A DNA stretch of 64,000 bases from JANPCX01 sp031431125 (GTDB lineage Bacteria > Pseudomonadota > Gammaproteobacteria > Burkholderiales > Burkholderiaceae_C). The position numbers and the translations under genes were made by a program. Shown piece by piece: positions 18,332 through 26,614 of the stretch. The DNA lies in assembly GCA_031431125.1 (NCBI GenBank), contig JANPCX010000053.1, forward strand, positions 8,343 to 72,342, read 5' to 3'. The notes under the pieces are model-generated. The model made no database searches and was not told where the DNA came from. It saw only the letters and a list, made by a program, of their open reading frames with translations. Numbering within the stretch: position 1 is the stretch's first letter; the number at the start of each line of letters is the position of its first letter.

Positions 18332-19168
18332 ATGAACAGTCCGTCAAACTCATCCGTCCAATGGATCAAAGACTTTGGCATCTGGCACAAAGTGGATGAC
18401 AAGGGCCGCGACATTTATGTGATCAAGGTCAACCGGCAACGCAAAAGCGTCCGCAAGGAATTCATTGTGGAGCGCTACCCCAGCAAAGAGGCCGCCGAGA
18501 CAGCAGCCTTGGCCTTCAGGGATCGGATGCTGAAGGAAATCTTGCCCATGACCAAAAGGGAATGCACCAGCATTCTGCGAAAGAACAACACCTCTGGCAT
18601 TCCTGGTGTGGCTTTTCAGAAGTCGACCAACTCTGCAGGATTGGGGTATTGGGTGGCCTATATTCAACGACCCGGCCAACCCATGGAGCGCAAAGGTTTT
18701 TCGGTCAAAAAGTTTGGCTCAGAAAAAGCCTTTGAAATGGCTGTGGCGGCTCGTCAAGAAATGCTCAAGCAGACCAGTGGATGGATGTCCAAACATCCAC
18801 GCAGCGCACCCCGTCCTGATACACCGGAGCCTGTGGTTGAATCGCTGGCCGTGCCGCCAATCATGCAGCGCCCTGTTCAGAAAACGCACAAGGAAACACT
18901 GCTAGCACGCCGAGTAACGCGGCAGTGTGTTTTGTCCAATGGTGATGTGATTCAAAGACGATACCGGGTTGCTGTCTTCAGGTTTCCAGATGGCCGAACC
19001 AAGCTGCGTCAATTTTCGATTAGTCGCTATGGCGAATTGGATGCACTGCTGCTGGCCATTGAACAGCGTCAGGCCTGGGAGCGCGAGGCGGTTGCAGAGC
19101 AAGGCGACAATGAAAAGCCCAGTCGCAACCGTACCCAGAACACTGCAGCAGCACTCAGTACTTGCTGA
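18332..19168 (+). CDS. AP2-domain DNA-binding protein
   Basis: A protein of about 278 residues. The central region (NTSGIPGVAFQKS through GYWVAYIQRPGQ and GFSVKKFGSEKAFEMAVAAR) matches the AP2/ERF-like DNA-binding domain seen in phage and mobile-element proteins. An N-terminal IYVIKVNRQRKSVRKEF segment and a C-terminal YRVAVFRFPDG segment, both followed by an acidic/helical stretch, look like two further degenerate copies, giving three AP2-like units. The start is ATG at 18332 (MNSPSN); the longest frame begins at 18278. A terminator follows at 19211. The role is unknown; AP2-like proteins near Rhs loci may regulate or rearrange tips. Confidence 0.7.
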   Translation: MNSPSNSSVQWIKDFGIWHKVDDKGRDIYVIKVNRQRKSVRKEFIVERYPSKEAAETAALAFRDRMLKEILPMTKRECTSILRKNNTSGIPGVAFQKSTNSAGLGYWVAYIQRPGQPMERKGFSVKKFGSEKAFEMAVAARQEMLKQTSGWMSKHPRSAPRPDTPEPVVESLAVPPIMQRPVQKTHKETLLARRVTRQCVLSNGDVIQRRYRVAVFRFPDGRTKLRQFSISRYGELDALLLAIEQRQAWEREAVAEQGDNEKPSRNRTQNTAAALSTC

Positions 19169-19210
19169 GAATAGTTCGCCCAAGCGGTGAAGTCCTCCAC
19201 CACCCATTCA

Positions 19211-19237
19211 AAGCCAACCCTTCTGGGTTGGCTTTTT
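19211..19237 (+). terminator. Rho-independent terminator after the AP2 gene
   Basis: An AAGCCAACCC stem, loop TTCT, and GGGTTGGCTT followed by a T run. It closes the rightward T6SS/Rhs unit and is partly symmetrical, so it may work in both directions. Confidence 0.85.
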
Positions 19238-19393
19238 CATTTCCGCAAAGCCCCAAACGGCGCGGGGTTGCGGGCGGTTCTGCGTGTGCTGGCGTGTCGG
19301 CTAGAGCGACCGTTTTAGCCCCGTTCGACTCCGTTTTGCTCTCTCTTTCTCTAAAAATATCGTTAACCGCTACGAACTGGCACACGCAGAACC

Positions 19394-19440
19394 CCTGTAT
19401 TCATGCGGGTTTGCGCCTGTGTCGGAAAGGGTGGTTTGAC
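19394..19440. repeat. Imperfect direct repeat, left copy
   Basis: A segment of about 45 nt similar to 23603-23650. The best part is GTAT(T/C)CATGCGGGTTTGCGCC (20 of 21 identical) followed by a diverged TGTCG-AAA-GGTGGTT tail. The two copies bracket the TIGR04255/HNH cassette and two further genes. The surrounding 19240-19841 holds no convincing gene; its longest frame (19162-19602) has poor codon use and crosses the terminator. Confidence 0.45.
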
Positions 19441-19841
19441 GCATGGATTGCTGGCAAATTTGACGTGGGCGACATTGTGCGAACTTTTTTTCACAACACA
19501 ACACACCGGAAAAAAGCCATGCTCATTCTGAATGCGGTGAAAGTCGACCGCTACGAGGATCTGCCATGGAGAGCATCATGGCGAATGACTGTTCCAGGCT
19601 AGTCGGCGACATTGGGCCGCTTGGCGTGATTAGTGGCATCCACTATGCAGACTCATTCGCTTCGGCATAACTCGGCAGGCATGTTCCTAGTCGGGCCCAG
19701 AGTGAGCGGCTGGCACCTTGGCCCGTCCTGGGGCGCGGTTGCTAGGGTTTGCGCGGCCCTCAAAAGAGGCAAAGGGGCGTCGACTCTTCATGGCAGAATA
19801 GTAGACAAATTTTGTCCACACGCGTGCAGCCCGCGACAAAT

Positions 19842-20624
19842 ATGAACCCAACTTGGGAAGCAGACACTCTGGTTAAGGTACGTTCGACGAACGTCGATCG
19901 TTACAAGCGCAACTATTTGCGGCAAGCGGTCTGTGAGTTGCGTTTTCCCACTCTCATGGAACTCGGAGCAGCGAGGCCGCCCGAGCAGTTTGTGACGGCG
20001 CTTCGAAAGGACTACCCCTATCTCGAATTGCAGAATGAGGTGACTTTTGCTTTGGGGAGTGTGTCGTCTGGTTCGAACAGCACGCATGTTTTTCGATCTG
20101 CAAAGCAGAATTGGACTGTGTCGCTGAAGGAAAGTGCTGTTTCGATTGAGACCACTGCGTATACGGAATACGCGCAAATGCGTGAGAAGGTGCTACGTGT
20201 GGTTGATGCAGCGATAAAGGTTATTGATTCAGATTTTTTCACCCGGGTAGGACTTCGATACATCAATGTCATTGATGGGGCGGAAGATCCTCGCAATGGT
20301 TGGGTCAACCCCCAGCTTGTTGCTCCGATTGTCGGCAGTAATTTCACAGGCATCGGCGATTACGCTGGGAAAATGCAACTTGTCGCTGGAGATGGTGGCT
20401 GTTTGCTGCAGCATGGGTTAAAGATCAGCCGTCAGCAGAAGGAAGTACCGATACATCCGGAGTACCTGCTGGACGTTGATATCTATCGCAACGAAGTTGC
20501 CGGAGGTGATGTCGCGGCCGCATTGGATGTAATGCATTCGCAGGCTTTTGATATTTTTGACTGGTCGCTTGGAGAGAAAGCTCGTGAGCATCTCTCCACT
20601 ACCAAAAAATCTATGAAAGTGTAG
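19842..20624 (+). CDS. TIGR04255 family protein
   Basis: A 260-residue protein of the sporadically distributed TIGR04255 family. Recognisable parts are the N-terminal LRQAVCELRFP strand, the central FTRVGLRYINVID motif and the C-terminal LDVDIYR followed by AFDIFDWSLGEKAREHL. The family has no proven activity but is common in accessory islands and near antiphage genes. The start is ATG at 19842 (MNPTWEAD); upstream in-frame codons look non-coding. It is followed after 7 nt by 20632 and then by an HNH nuclease, with the same direction and tight spacing, so the three form a cassette. Confidence 0.8.
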   Translation: MNPTWEADTLVKVRSTNVDRYKRNYLRQAVCELRFPTLMELGAARPPEQFVTALRKDYPYLELQNEVTFALGSVSSGSNSTHVFRSAKQNWTVSLKESAVSIETTAYTEYAQMREKVLRVVDAAIKVIDSDFFTRVGLRYINVIDGAEDPRNGWVNPQLVAPIVGSNFTGIGDYAGKMQLVAGDGGCLLQHGLKISRQQKEVPIHPEYLLDVDIYRNEVAGGDVAAALDVMHSQAFDIFDWSLGEKAREHLSTTKKSMKV

Positions 20625-20631
20625 ACGTACC

Positions 20632-21147
20632 ATGGACTTCTACGTTGATACAACCCCCCTGATAACGCCGCTGTCTAGCTGGATTGGTACAGCTCCTTTT
20701 GATCCGAAAAAACAAGTCCTTAAGGAGGCAATTAACCGAACAGCTTTTGCGTCCGAGAAATCTCAAATTGTTGATCTCTTCGATGATGCAAAGGAGGGGC
20801 CACAAGCTCCGACTGCGCTAGCGCCAACACCGACAGGCGCGCCTAACGTGACGCCAATTGGGAATGAGTCATCAAAGGTCAATATTGCAAGAACCGACTT
20901 CCATTCGGGTCAAGACGAAGACCGCATTGCAAGGCGCCGCGTTGAGTTAATGGCTGCCAAGTACGCTGGCGGCAAAAATACAGCTGAAATAGTTGCTCGG
21001 CTAGAAATCCTCAACAACCGTTTGATTGAAAAATCACCGCGCATCACACCAGCCCAGGTTGATGCCTTGGAAACGGCGACGCTGATGGCGGCACGAAGTA
21101 AGATTGCTCGGGAAGAGCGTGCCCAGCGACTTGGGATTTCTATTTAG
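20632..21147 (+). CDS. Hypothetical protein, middle gene of the TIGR04255/HNH cassette
   Basis: A 171-residue protein with three parts: a short N-terminal domain (about 1-55), a Pro/Thr/Ala-rich linker (about 58-80), and a helical C-terminal half rich in Arg and Glu (IARRRVELMAAKYAGG, VARLEILNNRL). It has no membrane segment or known motif. It sits 7 nt after the TIGR04255 gene and 2 nt before the HNH gene, so it is likely translated with both. The helical C-terminus could mediate assembly with a neighbour, which is inference only. Confidence 0.65.
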   Translation: MDFYVDTTPLITPLSSWIGTAPFDPKKQVLKEAINRTAFASEKSQIVDLFDDAKEGPQAPTALAPTPTGAPNVTPIGNESSKVNIARTDFHSGQDEDRIARRRVELMAAKYAGGKNTAEIVARLEILNNRLIEKSPRITPAQVDALETATLMAARSKIAREERAQRLGISI

Positions 21148-21149
21148 TC

Positions 21150-21833
21150 GTGGCGCTTTTCCAATACCCTAAGGCGAAACACATTCGCTCCCTCAAACCA
21201 CGGAAGTTTAAGCAATACCGTACATACAAGCGTTTCTTGCAGTGGGAGTTTGCGAGGGTATGTGTGTATTGTCGACAACCCGACAGCAGTGCACCCAACC
21301 TGAATTTCGGAGTGGATCACTACAGGCCAAAGGGGATTCAGAGGTTTGCTCCCCTTTTGTGTGACTATCAGAACCTGTTTTATTGCTGTGGTATCTGCAA
21401 TAGCCGGAAGAACAACGATTGGCCTGCTGATGAGAAAACTGGGCCGTTCGTTGTCAATCCATGTAATCATGAAATGACTAAACACCTGCGGTTCGATGCT
21501 TCTACCGGTCGCATGGAGCCGCAGTCAGCTGATGGGAAGCATACGGAAGAATTACTGCTTCTCAACGATAACGCTACGGTGCGATACAGACTGGGGGCAT
21601 TGAAAACCGTGAGCTTACTCGAGTCTGAAATCGCAAGCCAAGAAAAGATGTTAAGAGAGGTGGCTCGCTTGGTACGGACGGGCAAGCTAACCAAAAAGGA
21701 AGGTGCCGCCGAGGCGGCAGCTATCAACAACGAGTTGGATGTACTGCGAGACATGTTGCTGCGGACGACGGGAGAGCTACCATTGCCTGCATTGCCCCGT
21801 CATCGAGTTGGGTTGACGTTACTTTCCGCTTAG
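21150..21833 (+). CDS. HNH endonuclease, PtuB/TIGR02646-like
   Basis: A 227-residue protein with an N-terminal HNH nuclease: CVYCRQP supplies the first zinc cysteines, FGVDHYRPKG the catalytic Asp-His, and CCGICNSRKNNDW the second cysteine pair and Asn. The arrangement resembles the HNH partners of defence systems such as PtuB of Septu, although no PtuA-type ATPase is present here. The C-terminal half is helical, with a long charged stretch (about 150-205). The start is GTG at 21150, 2 nt after the preceding stop. It is the only clear catalytic subunit of the three-gene cassette and would cut nucleic acid. Confidence 0.8.
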   Translation: MALFQYPKAKHIRSLKPRKFKQYRTYKRFLQWEFARVCVYCRQPDSSAPNLNFGVDHYRPKGIQRFAPLLCDYQNLFYCCGICNSRKNNDWPADEKTGPFVVNPCNHEMTKHLRFDASTGRMEPQSADGKHTEELLLLNDNATVRYRLGALKTVSLLESEIASQEKMLREVARLVRTGKLTKKEGAAEAAAINNELDVLRDMLLRTTGELPLPALPRHRVGLTLLSA

Positions 21834-22094
21834 AGGCCGAATCCACTTTTCTATTTTCTGGTTTATCGCTATTCGTTGTTTGGCATGACAACGCGAGCAT
21901 CGTTCTGACGGTGGTAGTCAAACGCCAACGCCTTCTGAAATCTTCTGCATTAAGGGACTATGCATGCGGGCGTCAATGGGGGGTGAAAAACCAGATGTTT
22001 CGGCGGGGCAGGCAACCGATCAAGGACCCTCTTGAAGAACTAATTGTTCGTGTTTTGGCGGACACGGGGCCGCACTCGCTGCGAGCGCGAGCCT
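21834..22094. other. Intergenic region, no gene seen
   Basis: These 261 nt lie between the convergent ends of the HNH gene and the minus-strand membrane-protein gene. No good hairpin-plus-T-run terminator and no coding frame with plausible composition were found. Confidence 0.5.
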
Positions 22095-22592
22095 TCACAG
22101 CGCGTGCTCTACCCGCTTGATGAATTCAAGAAGTGCGGGGTCTTGCCGTTGAACAGCGTACGTCTTTGTTCCAGAGTCCAGATCGACTTCGAGTCGCGTG
22201 TAGCCTCGGTAAGCAAACCATGCCCCCCACAAACAGGCAACGCCAACTATGGCTCCTACAGCAGCGAAGATATAGCCTTCCTTTATTTTTTGTGCTGCTG
22301 CAGCCGCTTCCGAAGCTGGTATGTTCTGCATAACAAAACCGACTATAAGCGGGGCCGCCAATCCAATTCCAGCGCAAGCTGCAAATGCCACGAATGAGAG
22401 CCAGTTGCGTCCTGTTTCAATGCGCACGGCCCTAATTCGATTGAGCGGATGGGTTTCTCGCTTTGATCCTGCGACGAGAACCAATCGTTTGCTGGTCAGA
22501 ACTGCCTCCTTTCCAAGCGCGCTACTGCCAGGAAAGCTGTATTGGGCAACAAGTATCTCCTCGGGGCCGAGCTCGACGGTGTTTTGATTCAT
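22095..22592 (-). CDS. Two-helix membrane protein with PH-like ends
   Basis: A 165-residue protein. The N-terminal 55 residues (EEILVAQYSFPG, AVLTSKRLVLVAG, HPLNRIRAVRIE) look like a bacterial PH-domain strand pattern. Two hydrophobic helices follow (about 66-88 and 104-127), then a C-terminal cytoplasmic tail with LEVDLDSGTKTYAV. Both termini are probably cytoplasmic. It stands alone on the minus strand between the HNH cassette and the nuclease-like gene. No enzymatic motif is seen. The function is unknown; PH-like membrane proteins occur in some stress and defence loci, but nothing here proves that. Confidence 0.65.
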   Translation of the reverse strand: MNQNTVELGPEEILVAQYSFPGSSALGKEAVLTSKRLVLVAGSKRETHPLNRIRAVRIETGRNWLSFVAFAACAGIGLAAPLIVGFVMQNIPASEAAAAAQKIKEGYIFAAVGAIVGVACLWGAWFAYRGYTRLEVDLDSGTKTYAVQRQDPALLEFIKRVEHAL

Positions 22593-22833
22593 GCCTTGGC
22601 TTCCACTTTTGGTGGTGATAGACGTTATTTGTTAGCCGCATGCGTGCGCGAACAAATTTTCGCTTCGATTTCTGCTGCTATGGTTTTGGATGTTCGCCTC
22701 GCTGGCCATGAAGGCCTAGGAGCAATCTGGCCCAGGGCGATTCTTGTCCGGCAAAACTGGGTTGCCTTCTTGTAACCGTTGACCAGCCCCCCATAGTGAC
22801 TGATGCGCTGGGTGCCGACGCACAGACTCACAG

Positions 22834-23439
22834 TCAGGAAGGTGTGCATCCCTCTGACGGCGAAGGCGTGCTTTCGACGCGACGCTCAGGTCCATAAAAC
22901 AGACCTGGCGCGAAATCATAGAGTGGCTTACACGCAAGGAGTTGCCCTTCTTGTGAGACAGACATAACGCTTGACAACGCCTCCGGTGAAATATGCCCGC
23001 TTGTGCTGCGACCATCTTCCTTCTTCAGATTTGCGAGAGCCTTGACGTAGCGCCTGAACTCCTCCCCATCAATGCCAAAACTCAGGGATGCCAGGGCAGA
23101 TTCGCGGGGCTTGCGTGAGAAATATGTCTCAGCGGCTAGCTCAAGTGTCATGGGTGAATGTGCCGATAGAGCACCGAACACAATGTGGTGATGCTCGTAG
23201 TCCCACAGGTCTCTGCGTGCCTCGTCGACGTTGTGGAACAGGGACTCCTCCGTAGGAATTTCGCCTGCATCTCGTTTGAACTCGATGAGCACCAGCCTTG
23301 AATCGGCTCCAAACAGCGCATCTCCCACCAGCCTTTCGTGCTTGCCCGAGAGCGGCGCAGCTAAATCACACTTGCCAGCTTGAAATGCTGCAACAACGAA
23401 TGCGTACTCGACTGTCTTTTCCCACCAATCTTGTTCCAT
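22834..23439 (-). CDS. PD-(D/E)XK-like protein of unknown function
   Basis: A protein of about 201 residues read from ATG at 23439 (MEQDWWEKTVEYAF). The upstream extension to 23613 crosses a repeat and looks non-coding. The segment ALFGADSRLVLIEFKRD gives Asp46, Glu53 and Lys55, the core of a PD-(D/E)XK nuclease fold, preceded by a helix with a conserved Glu (Glu7 or Glu11). The C-terminal part has HHIVFGALSAH and a long charged region. It lacks any helicase or recognition partner nearby, so it could be a solo nuclease or an inactive nuclease-fold protein. It probably belongs to the accessory island. Confidence 0.6.
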   Translation of the reverse strand: MEQDWWEKTVEYAFVVAAFQAGKCDLAAPLSGKHERLVGDALFGADSRLVLIEFKRDAGEIPTEESLFHNVDEARRDLWDYEHHHIVFGALSAHSPMTLELAAETYFSRKPRESALASLSFGIDGEEFRRYVKALANLKKEDGRSTSGHISPEALSSVMSVSQEGQLLACKPLYDFAPGLFYGPERRVESTPSPSEGCTPS

Positions 23440-23602
23440 AGGGGGATCCTCATTGCGGCCAAAAATAGCGTTTATCTGCCACGCCACCCATGCCTGAATG
23501 TGAGTGGATGCAGCTCTTGATGCTTGATTATGTCTGCACGTAATGGCTGCAATACAAGGTCGGTCCTGATGTCGTTTTGGCCAGCTGGCGCTGGCCAAAA
23601 AT

Positions 23603-23650
23603 CCAGTATCCATGCGGGTTTGCGCCCTTGTCGAAAATGGTGGTTGGTCA
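23603..23650. repeat. Imperfect direct repeat, right copy
   Basis: Right-hand partner of 19394-19440, in the same orientation. A near-perfect DnaA-box-like TGTGGATAA lies further right at about 23750. The 23440-23923 interval holds no other convincing gene. Confidence 0.45.
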
Positions 23651-23923
23651 AGTTCATCGCATGCGATTGGACGCTTTTGTGTAAAAAAATGTCCTTCGTT
23701 AGCATTCGCCTGTCATGGGCTGTCCACAAGAACTGTGGGCAATCCTGTGGATAAATGCACCCCACTGCGCTGCAGGCCTTGTAGCCATTGAGTTTGTGAT
23801 CGCTGCATGCGTAAGTGGCACCTTTGATGTCCCTCACAGTAGGGGCTGACTTGACTTGGTGCACCTACTGTCCTGATGCATTCAAAATCTAGTCGAGATT
23901 CCACGAACCCATCTGGAGCCGCA

Positions 23924-24604
23924 ATGAAGAGATTTTTTGTGAATTCAGCCGCGACTTTTTGTGTTGGACTGACCGCCTGCACTACAACTGGCGTGATCAA
24001 GAAGGAAGAGGTATCGCTGGCTCAAACAGTCGAGCAGTTTGTGGAACGACAATTCAGAGCGTTCGAACTGCCCAGCATCCCGTTCACCCAGCAGCAGCCC
24101 AAACCAAAATTGGCATCCGGCGAAGCGCTGTACGACGCGTATTTCACCAACGCCAACCCTTCACAGCTGGCTTTACCGGCTCGAAACCTCAAGGTCTTCT
24201 GCGAGGCCCAAGGCGGGAGTTTCTCGCAGATAGAAGCCAGCCGCATTTCCGCCTCCAAGCTGGCCACGCCAGAGATGACGTCCAGTGATGTTTTCTATGG
24301 CGTGCGTGCCACCTACAGGGAGATGGGCGCAGAACCCCAACTTGCCAATCTGACGGCAGCATACGAAGCGCATTTCTATCAGCGTTTTGTTGATGCTTAC
24401 TACCCCCAACGGGTCAGAGACACTTTGTCCAGCATGCAACGCGGAGGCGCGTTCGGGAAATATGGCTGCAAGCGGGCCGATCAGCCCCTCTGGGTTGCGG
24501 CGATTGAGCCCACCCAGTTCACCCCCTCAAGTGATCCGCAAAATTTGCTGCTGACCGCATCGATGACGCTGTACATCAAAGCTGTAACGCTCAAAAAACA
24601 GTAG
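23924..24604 (+). CDS. Putative lipoprotein
   Basis: A 226-residue exported protein read from ATG at 23924 (MKRFFVNS). The signal peptide ends in the lipobox V-G-L-T-A-C, so the mature protein would start at Cys19 and be lipid-anchored; the following Thr residues do not specify the membrane. The mature part has two more Cys (LKVFCEAQGG and KYGCKRADQ) that may pair. No catalytic motif was recognised. It is a single gene on the plus strand flanked by minus-strand genes. The longer frame from 23876 would spoil the signal peptide. Confidence 0.7.
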   Translation: MKRFFVNSAATFCVGLTACTTTGVIKKEEVSLAQTVEQFVERQFRAFELPSIPFTQQQPKPKLASGEALYDAYFTNANPSQLALPARNLKVFCEAQGGSFSQIEASRISASKLATPEMTSSDVFYGVRATYREMGAEPQLANLTAAYEAHFYQRFVDAYYPQRVRDTLSSMQRGGAFGKYGCKRADQPLWVAAIEPTQFTPSSDPQNLLLTASMTLYIKAVTLKKQ

Positions 24605-24617
24605 GCCAACAACAGTA

Positions 24618-24881
24618 TCAAATGGCGGCTGAATCAGCCGATTTGGTTTCCACGGCTTGTTTGCCTCGCCGGGTGACTTCCAAAACCACGGCCGGATCTT
24701 GTTCGCCGTAGTTGTCACGCCCTTTCTTTGGGGCTGGAATGGCAACCCGAATACACCCGAGTACTTTCAGATTTCTAGCCAAATCGATCTCGTGCGATAA
24801 AACCAGCGAAGTCGGCATCTTGGTTTGTGCAAGCCGATGCAGCAGGTCAAACTCATTCATACACTGATCTCTCTTCAACAA
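24618..24881 (-). CDS. Small hypothetical protein
   Basis: An 87-residue protein, convergent with the lipoprotein gene and ending 14 nt from it. It has a helical N-terminus (NEFDLLHRLAQ), a central stretch (LARNLKVLGCIRVAIPAPKKGRDNYG) and a C-terminal VVLEVTRRGKQAVE that recalls the wing of a winged-helix domain. It could therefore be a small DNA-binding protein; that is only a pattern impression. A second in-frame ATG (residue 8) is an equally good start. Confidence 0.5.
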   Translation of the reverse strand: MLKRDQCMNEFDLLHRLAQTKMPTSLVLSHEIDLARNLKVLGCIRVAIPAPKKGRDNYGEQDPAVVLEVTRRGKQAVETKSADSAAI

Positions 24882-25026
24882 CTCACTTTGAGCCGGATCA
24901 GTCTAGCTTGGCATCGGGCCTGAAAACTGCGGTTAGATTTCGCTGATCACGGTCGTCAAAGTTTTGGCTCTGCAACGATTCAAGCGATCCGCACACGAAG
25001 GCTGTGACGTTTTATGGGTGAGCACC

Positions 25027-25299
25027 TTACGATTTGGGTTTCCTTGGCCGTCGAGGAGGCTTGGTTGCCGACGCCAACTTAATGTCAGCCTCACGTTCTT
25101 TCCGCTCGGCTTCCAACCCGGCGAGCCGTCGCTTCTCATCATCGGCGTTGTGCCTGGCGTGACCTACCATGTCACGACAAATTTCGACACACCCGTCGCA
25201 GATGTAGGTGTCATTCCCTCCAGCGATCAGTATCTGAACTTCGTATTGGCTGCTCCCGCAGAAGCTGCACTTGAGTGCGGGGATTGACGTATCAGACAA
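25027..25299 (-). CDS. ClpX-type zinc finger protein
   Basis: A 90-residue protein whose first 50 residues are a C4 zinc finger of the ClpX N-terminal type: CSFCGSSQ and ICDGCVEICRDM supply the four cysteines. A charged Arg/Lys/Glu tail follows. In ClpX this domain recruits substrates and adaptors; stand-alone copies occur next to phage and restriction-like genes. The start is TTG at 25299, immediately after the stop of the upstream HsdR_N-like gene, so translation is coupled. The two products probably act together. Confidence 0.75.
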   Translation of the reverse strand: MSDTSIPALKCSFCGSSQYEVQILIAGGNDTYICDGCVEICRDMVGHARHNADDEKRRLAGLEAERKEREADIKLASATKPPRRPRKPKS

Positions 25300-26409
25300 T
25301 TAGATCTCAGCGGCGGTTGACAGGTAGGACTTGACCTGTGCTTGCAACTGGCTGGCGTAGTTGTAGATGTCATCAGGCGAATCGAGACTGAAAACATCTT
25401 CCTCTTTCTTTTCGTTGAAAAGACCGAGACGCAGTTTCTCCTGGTTATTGAACCGAAGTCTGCATATTGGCTTTCTGTTGTTGTCATCAAGCAGGACAGC
25501 ACAGTAGCTTTGCGCGTCGCGCATAACGACTCGTTTTGTGGGTACCAGCCCACGCACGATGGCCCTGACGATATGAAAGCCTTCAAGCTCTTCCGACGAT
25601 GTGATGATTTGTGGTTCCGACTGCGGAACAAGAGCCGCCGGTACTGGTAGCGCAGGCTGGGCGGGTGGTGATGGATCGGGTATCGAGAATGACTCTGGCG
25701 CCATTGCTCCCTTCAGACGTTCGTTGATTTTTTCACCGACGAGTTGCTCGAAAGCTCGCCTTGTGATCAATGTGAACTGATCGCGGATGGCTGGAGTGAA
25801 GCGCCGGCTGCCGAGAAGTTCGGATGACACCAAGCGAACAAAGTCTTCTGATGGATTGACCATCCATTCCGTTAAGCGAGTCTGAATTGCTCGTGTGTAC
25901 TTCAACTCGTTTGCAGTGGTCAGGATCGTCTCGAGATCAAACGCAGCCTTGGCGAATTTCTTTAATTCTTCAACGTCGCGTTCCTTGAAGTCAAGGATGT
26001 TGAACTCGAAGAAAGGCTTCTCGTCCATCTTATTGGGTTGCTCGAGATCGGTGAAGAACCTATAGGCCAACCCGTTGGTAAGGACGCCGAAGCGGGCAGC
26101 GGTAACGTGAAAGTATCGGAAGAGCTGTCCGGCGTGATTGATACTGAGTTCTGCACCAGCCTTCTTGCACTCAAACAAAATGATGGGTTTGCCATCTCTC
26201 AGAATCGCGTAGTCAACTTTTTCGCCCTTTTTTGTACCGACATCAGCCACTAGTTCAGGTGTGACTTCCAAGGGGTCAAACACGTTATAGCCGAGGATCT
26301 GAATCAACGGCATCACCATAGCGTTCTTCGTCGCCTCCTCTGTTTGAATAATCCCCCGAGTGTTGGCGATGCGGGTCGCGAGAACGCGAAGTTGGTCAAT
26401 AAAATCCAC
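25300..26409 (-). CDS. HsdR_N-like (type I restriction R-subunit N-terminal domain) protein
   Basis: A protein of about 369 residues that contains only the nuclease part of a type I restriction R subunit (HSDR_N_2-type). The motif is a conserved Glu in IIQTEEATKNA, then Asp66 in KVDYAIL and E80-C-K82 in ILFECKKAG, a complete PD-(D/E)XK set. The C-terminal 130 residues, after a Pro-rich linker, contain a separate IVRAIVRGLVP...CRLRFNN domain. No helicase, methylase or specificity gene lies nearby. The start is GTG at 26409, with GGGAG about 8 nt upstream; the longest frame begins at 26448. It probably cleaves or binds DNA and works with the coupled zinc finger protein. Confidence 0.75.
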   Translation of the reverse strand: MDFIDQLRVLATRIANTRGIIQTEEATKNAMVMPLIQILGYNVFDPLEVTPELVADVGTKKGEKVDYAILRDGKPIILFECKKAGAELSINHAGQLFRYFHVTAARFGVLTNGLAYRFFTDLEQPNKMDEKPFFEFNILDFKERDVEELKKFAKAAFDLETILTTANELKYTRAIQTRLTEWMVNPSEDFVRLVSSELLGSRRFTPAIRDQFTLITRRAFEQLVGEKINERLKGAMAPESFSIPDPSPPAQPALPVPAALVPQSEPQIITSSEELEGFHIVRAIVRGLVPTKRVVMRDAQSYCAVLLDDNNRKPICRLRFNNQEKLRLGLFNEKKEEDVFSLDSPDDIYNYASQLQAQVKSYLSTAAEI

Positions 26410-26614
26410 CGGACTGTCTCCCTTTGATTGGTGGTGTATTTGTAGCACAACGGGTGTGTGCTATCGGCAAGCTGTGAGCCAAAGGCAGTTGGCAAATCCG
26501 GTTCAACGTCACTAAACCAGAGATGGTCGTAAAGTTGGGCGAACCTACCCCTGCCCCAGTGGCAGCGTTGGTAAGTACAGGAAGTGCTGCGTAGCAGCGT
26601 TGCATTGATCACGG

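Noticed and set aside
19162..19602. 146-residue plus-strand frame after the AP2 gene
   Set aside because: It starts in front of and runs through a terminator, has no domain-like composition and contains the left direct repeat.
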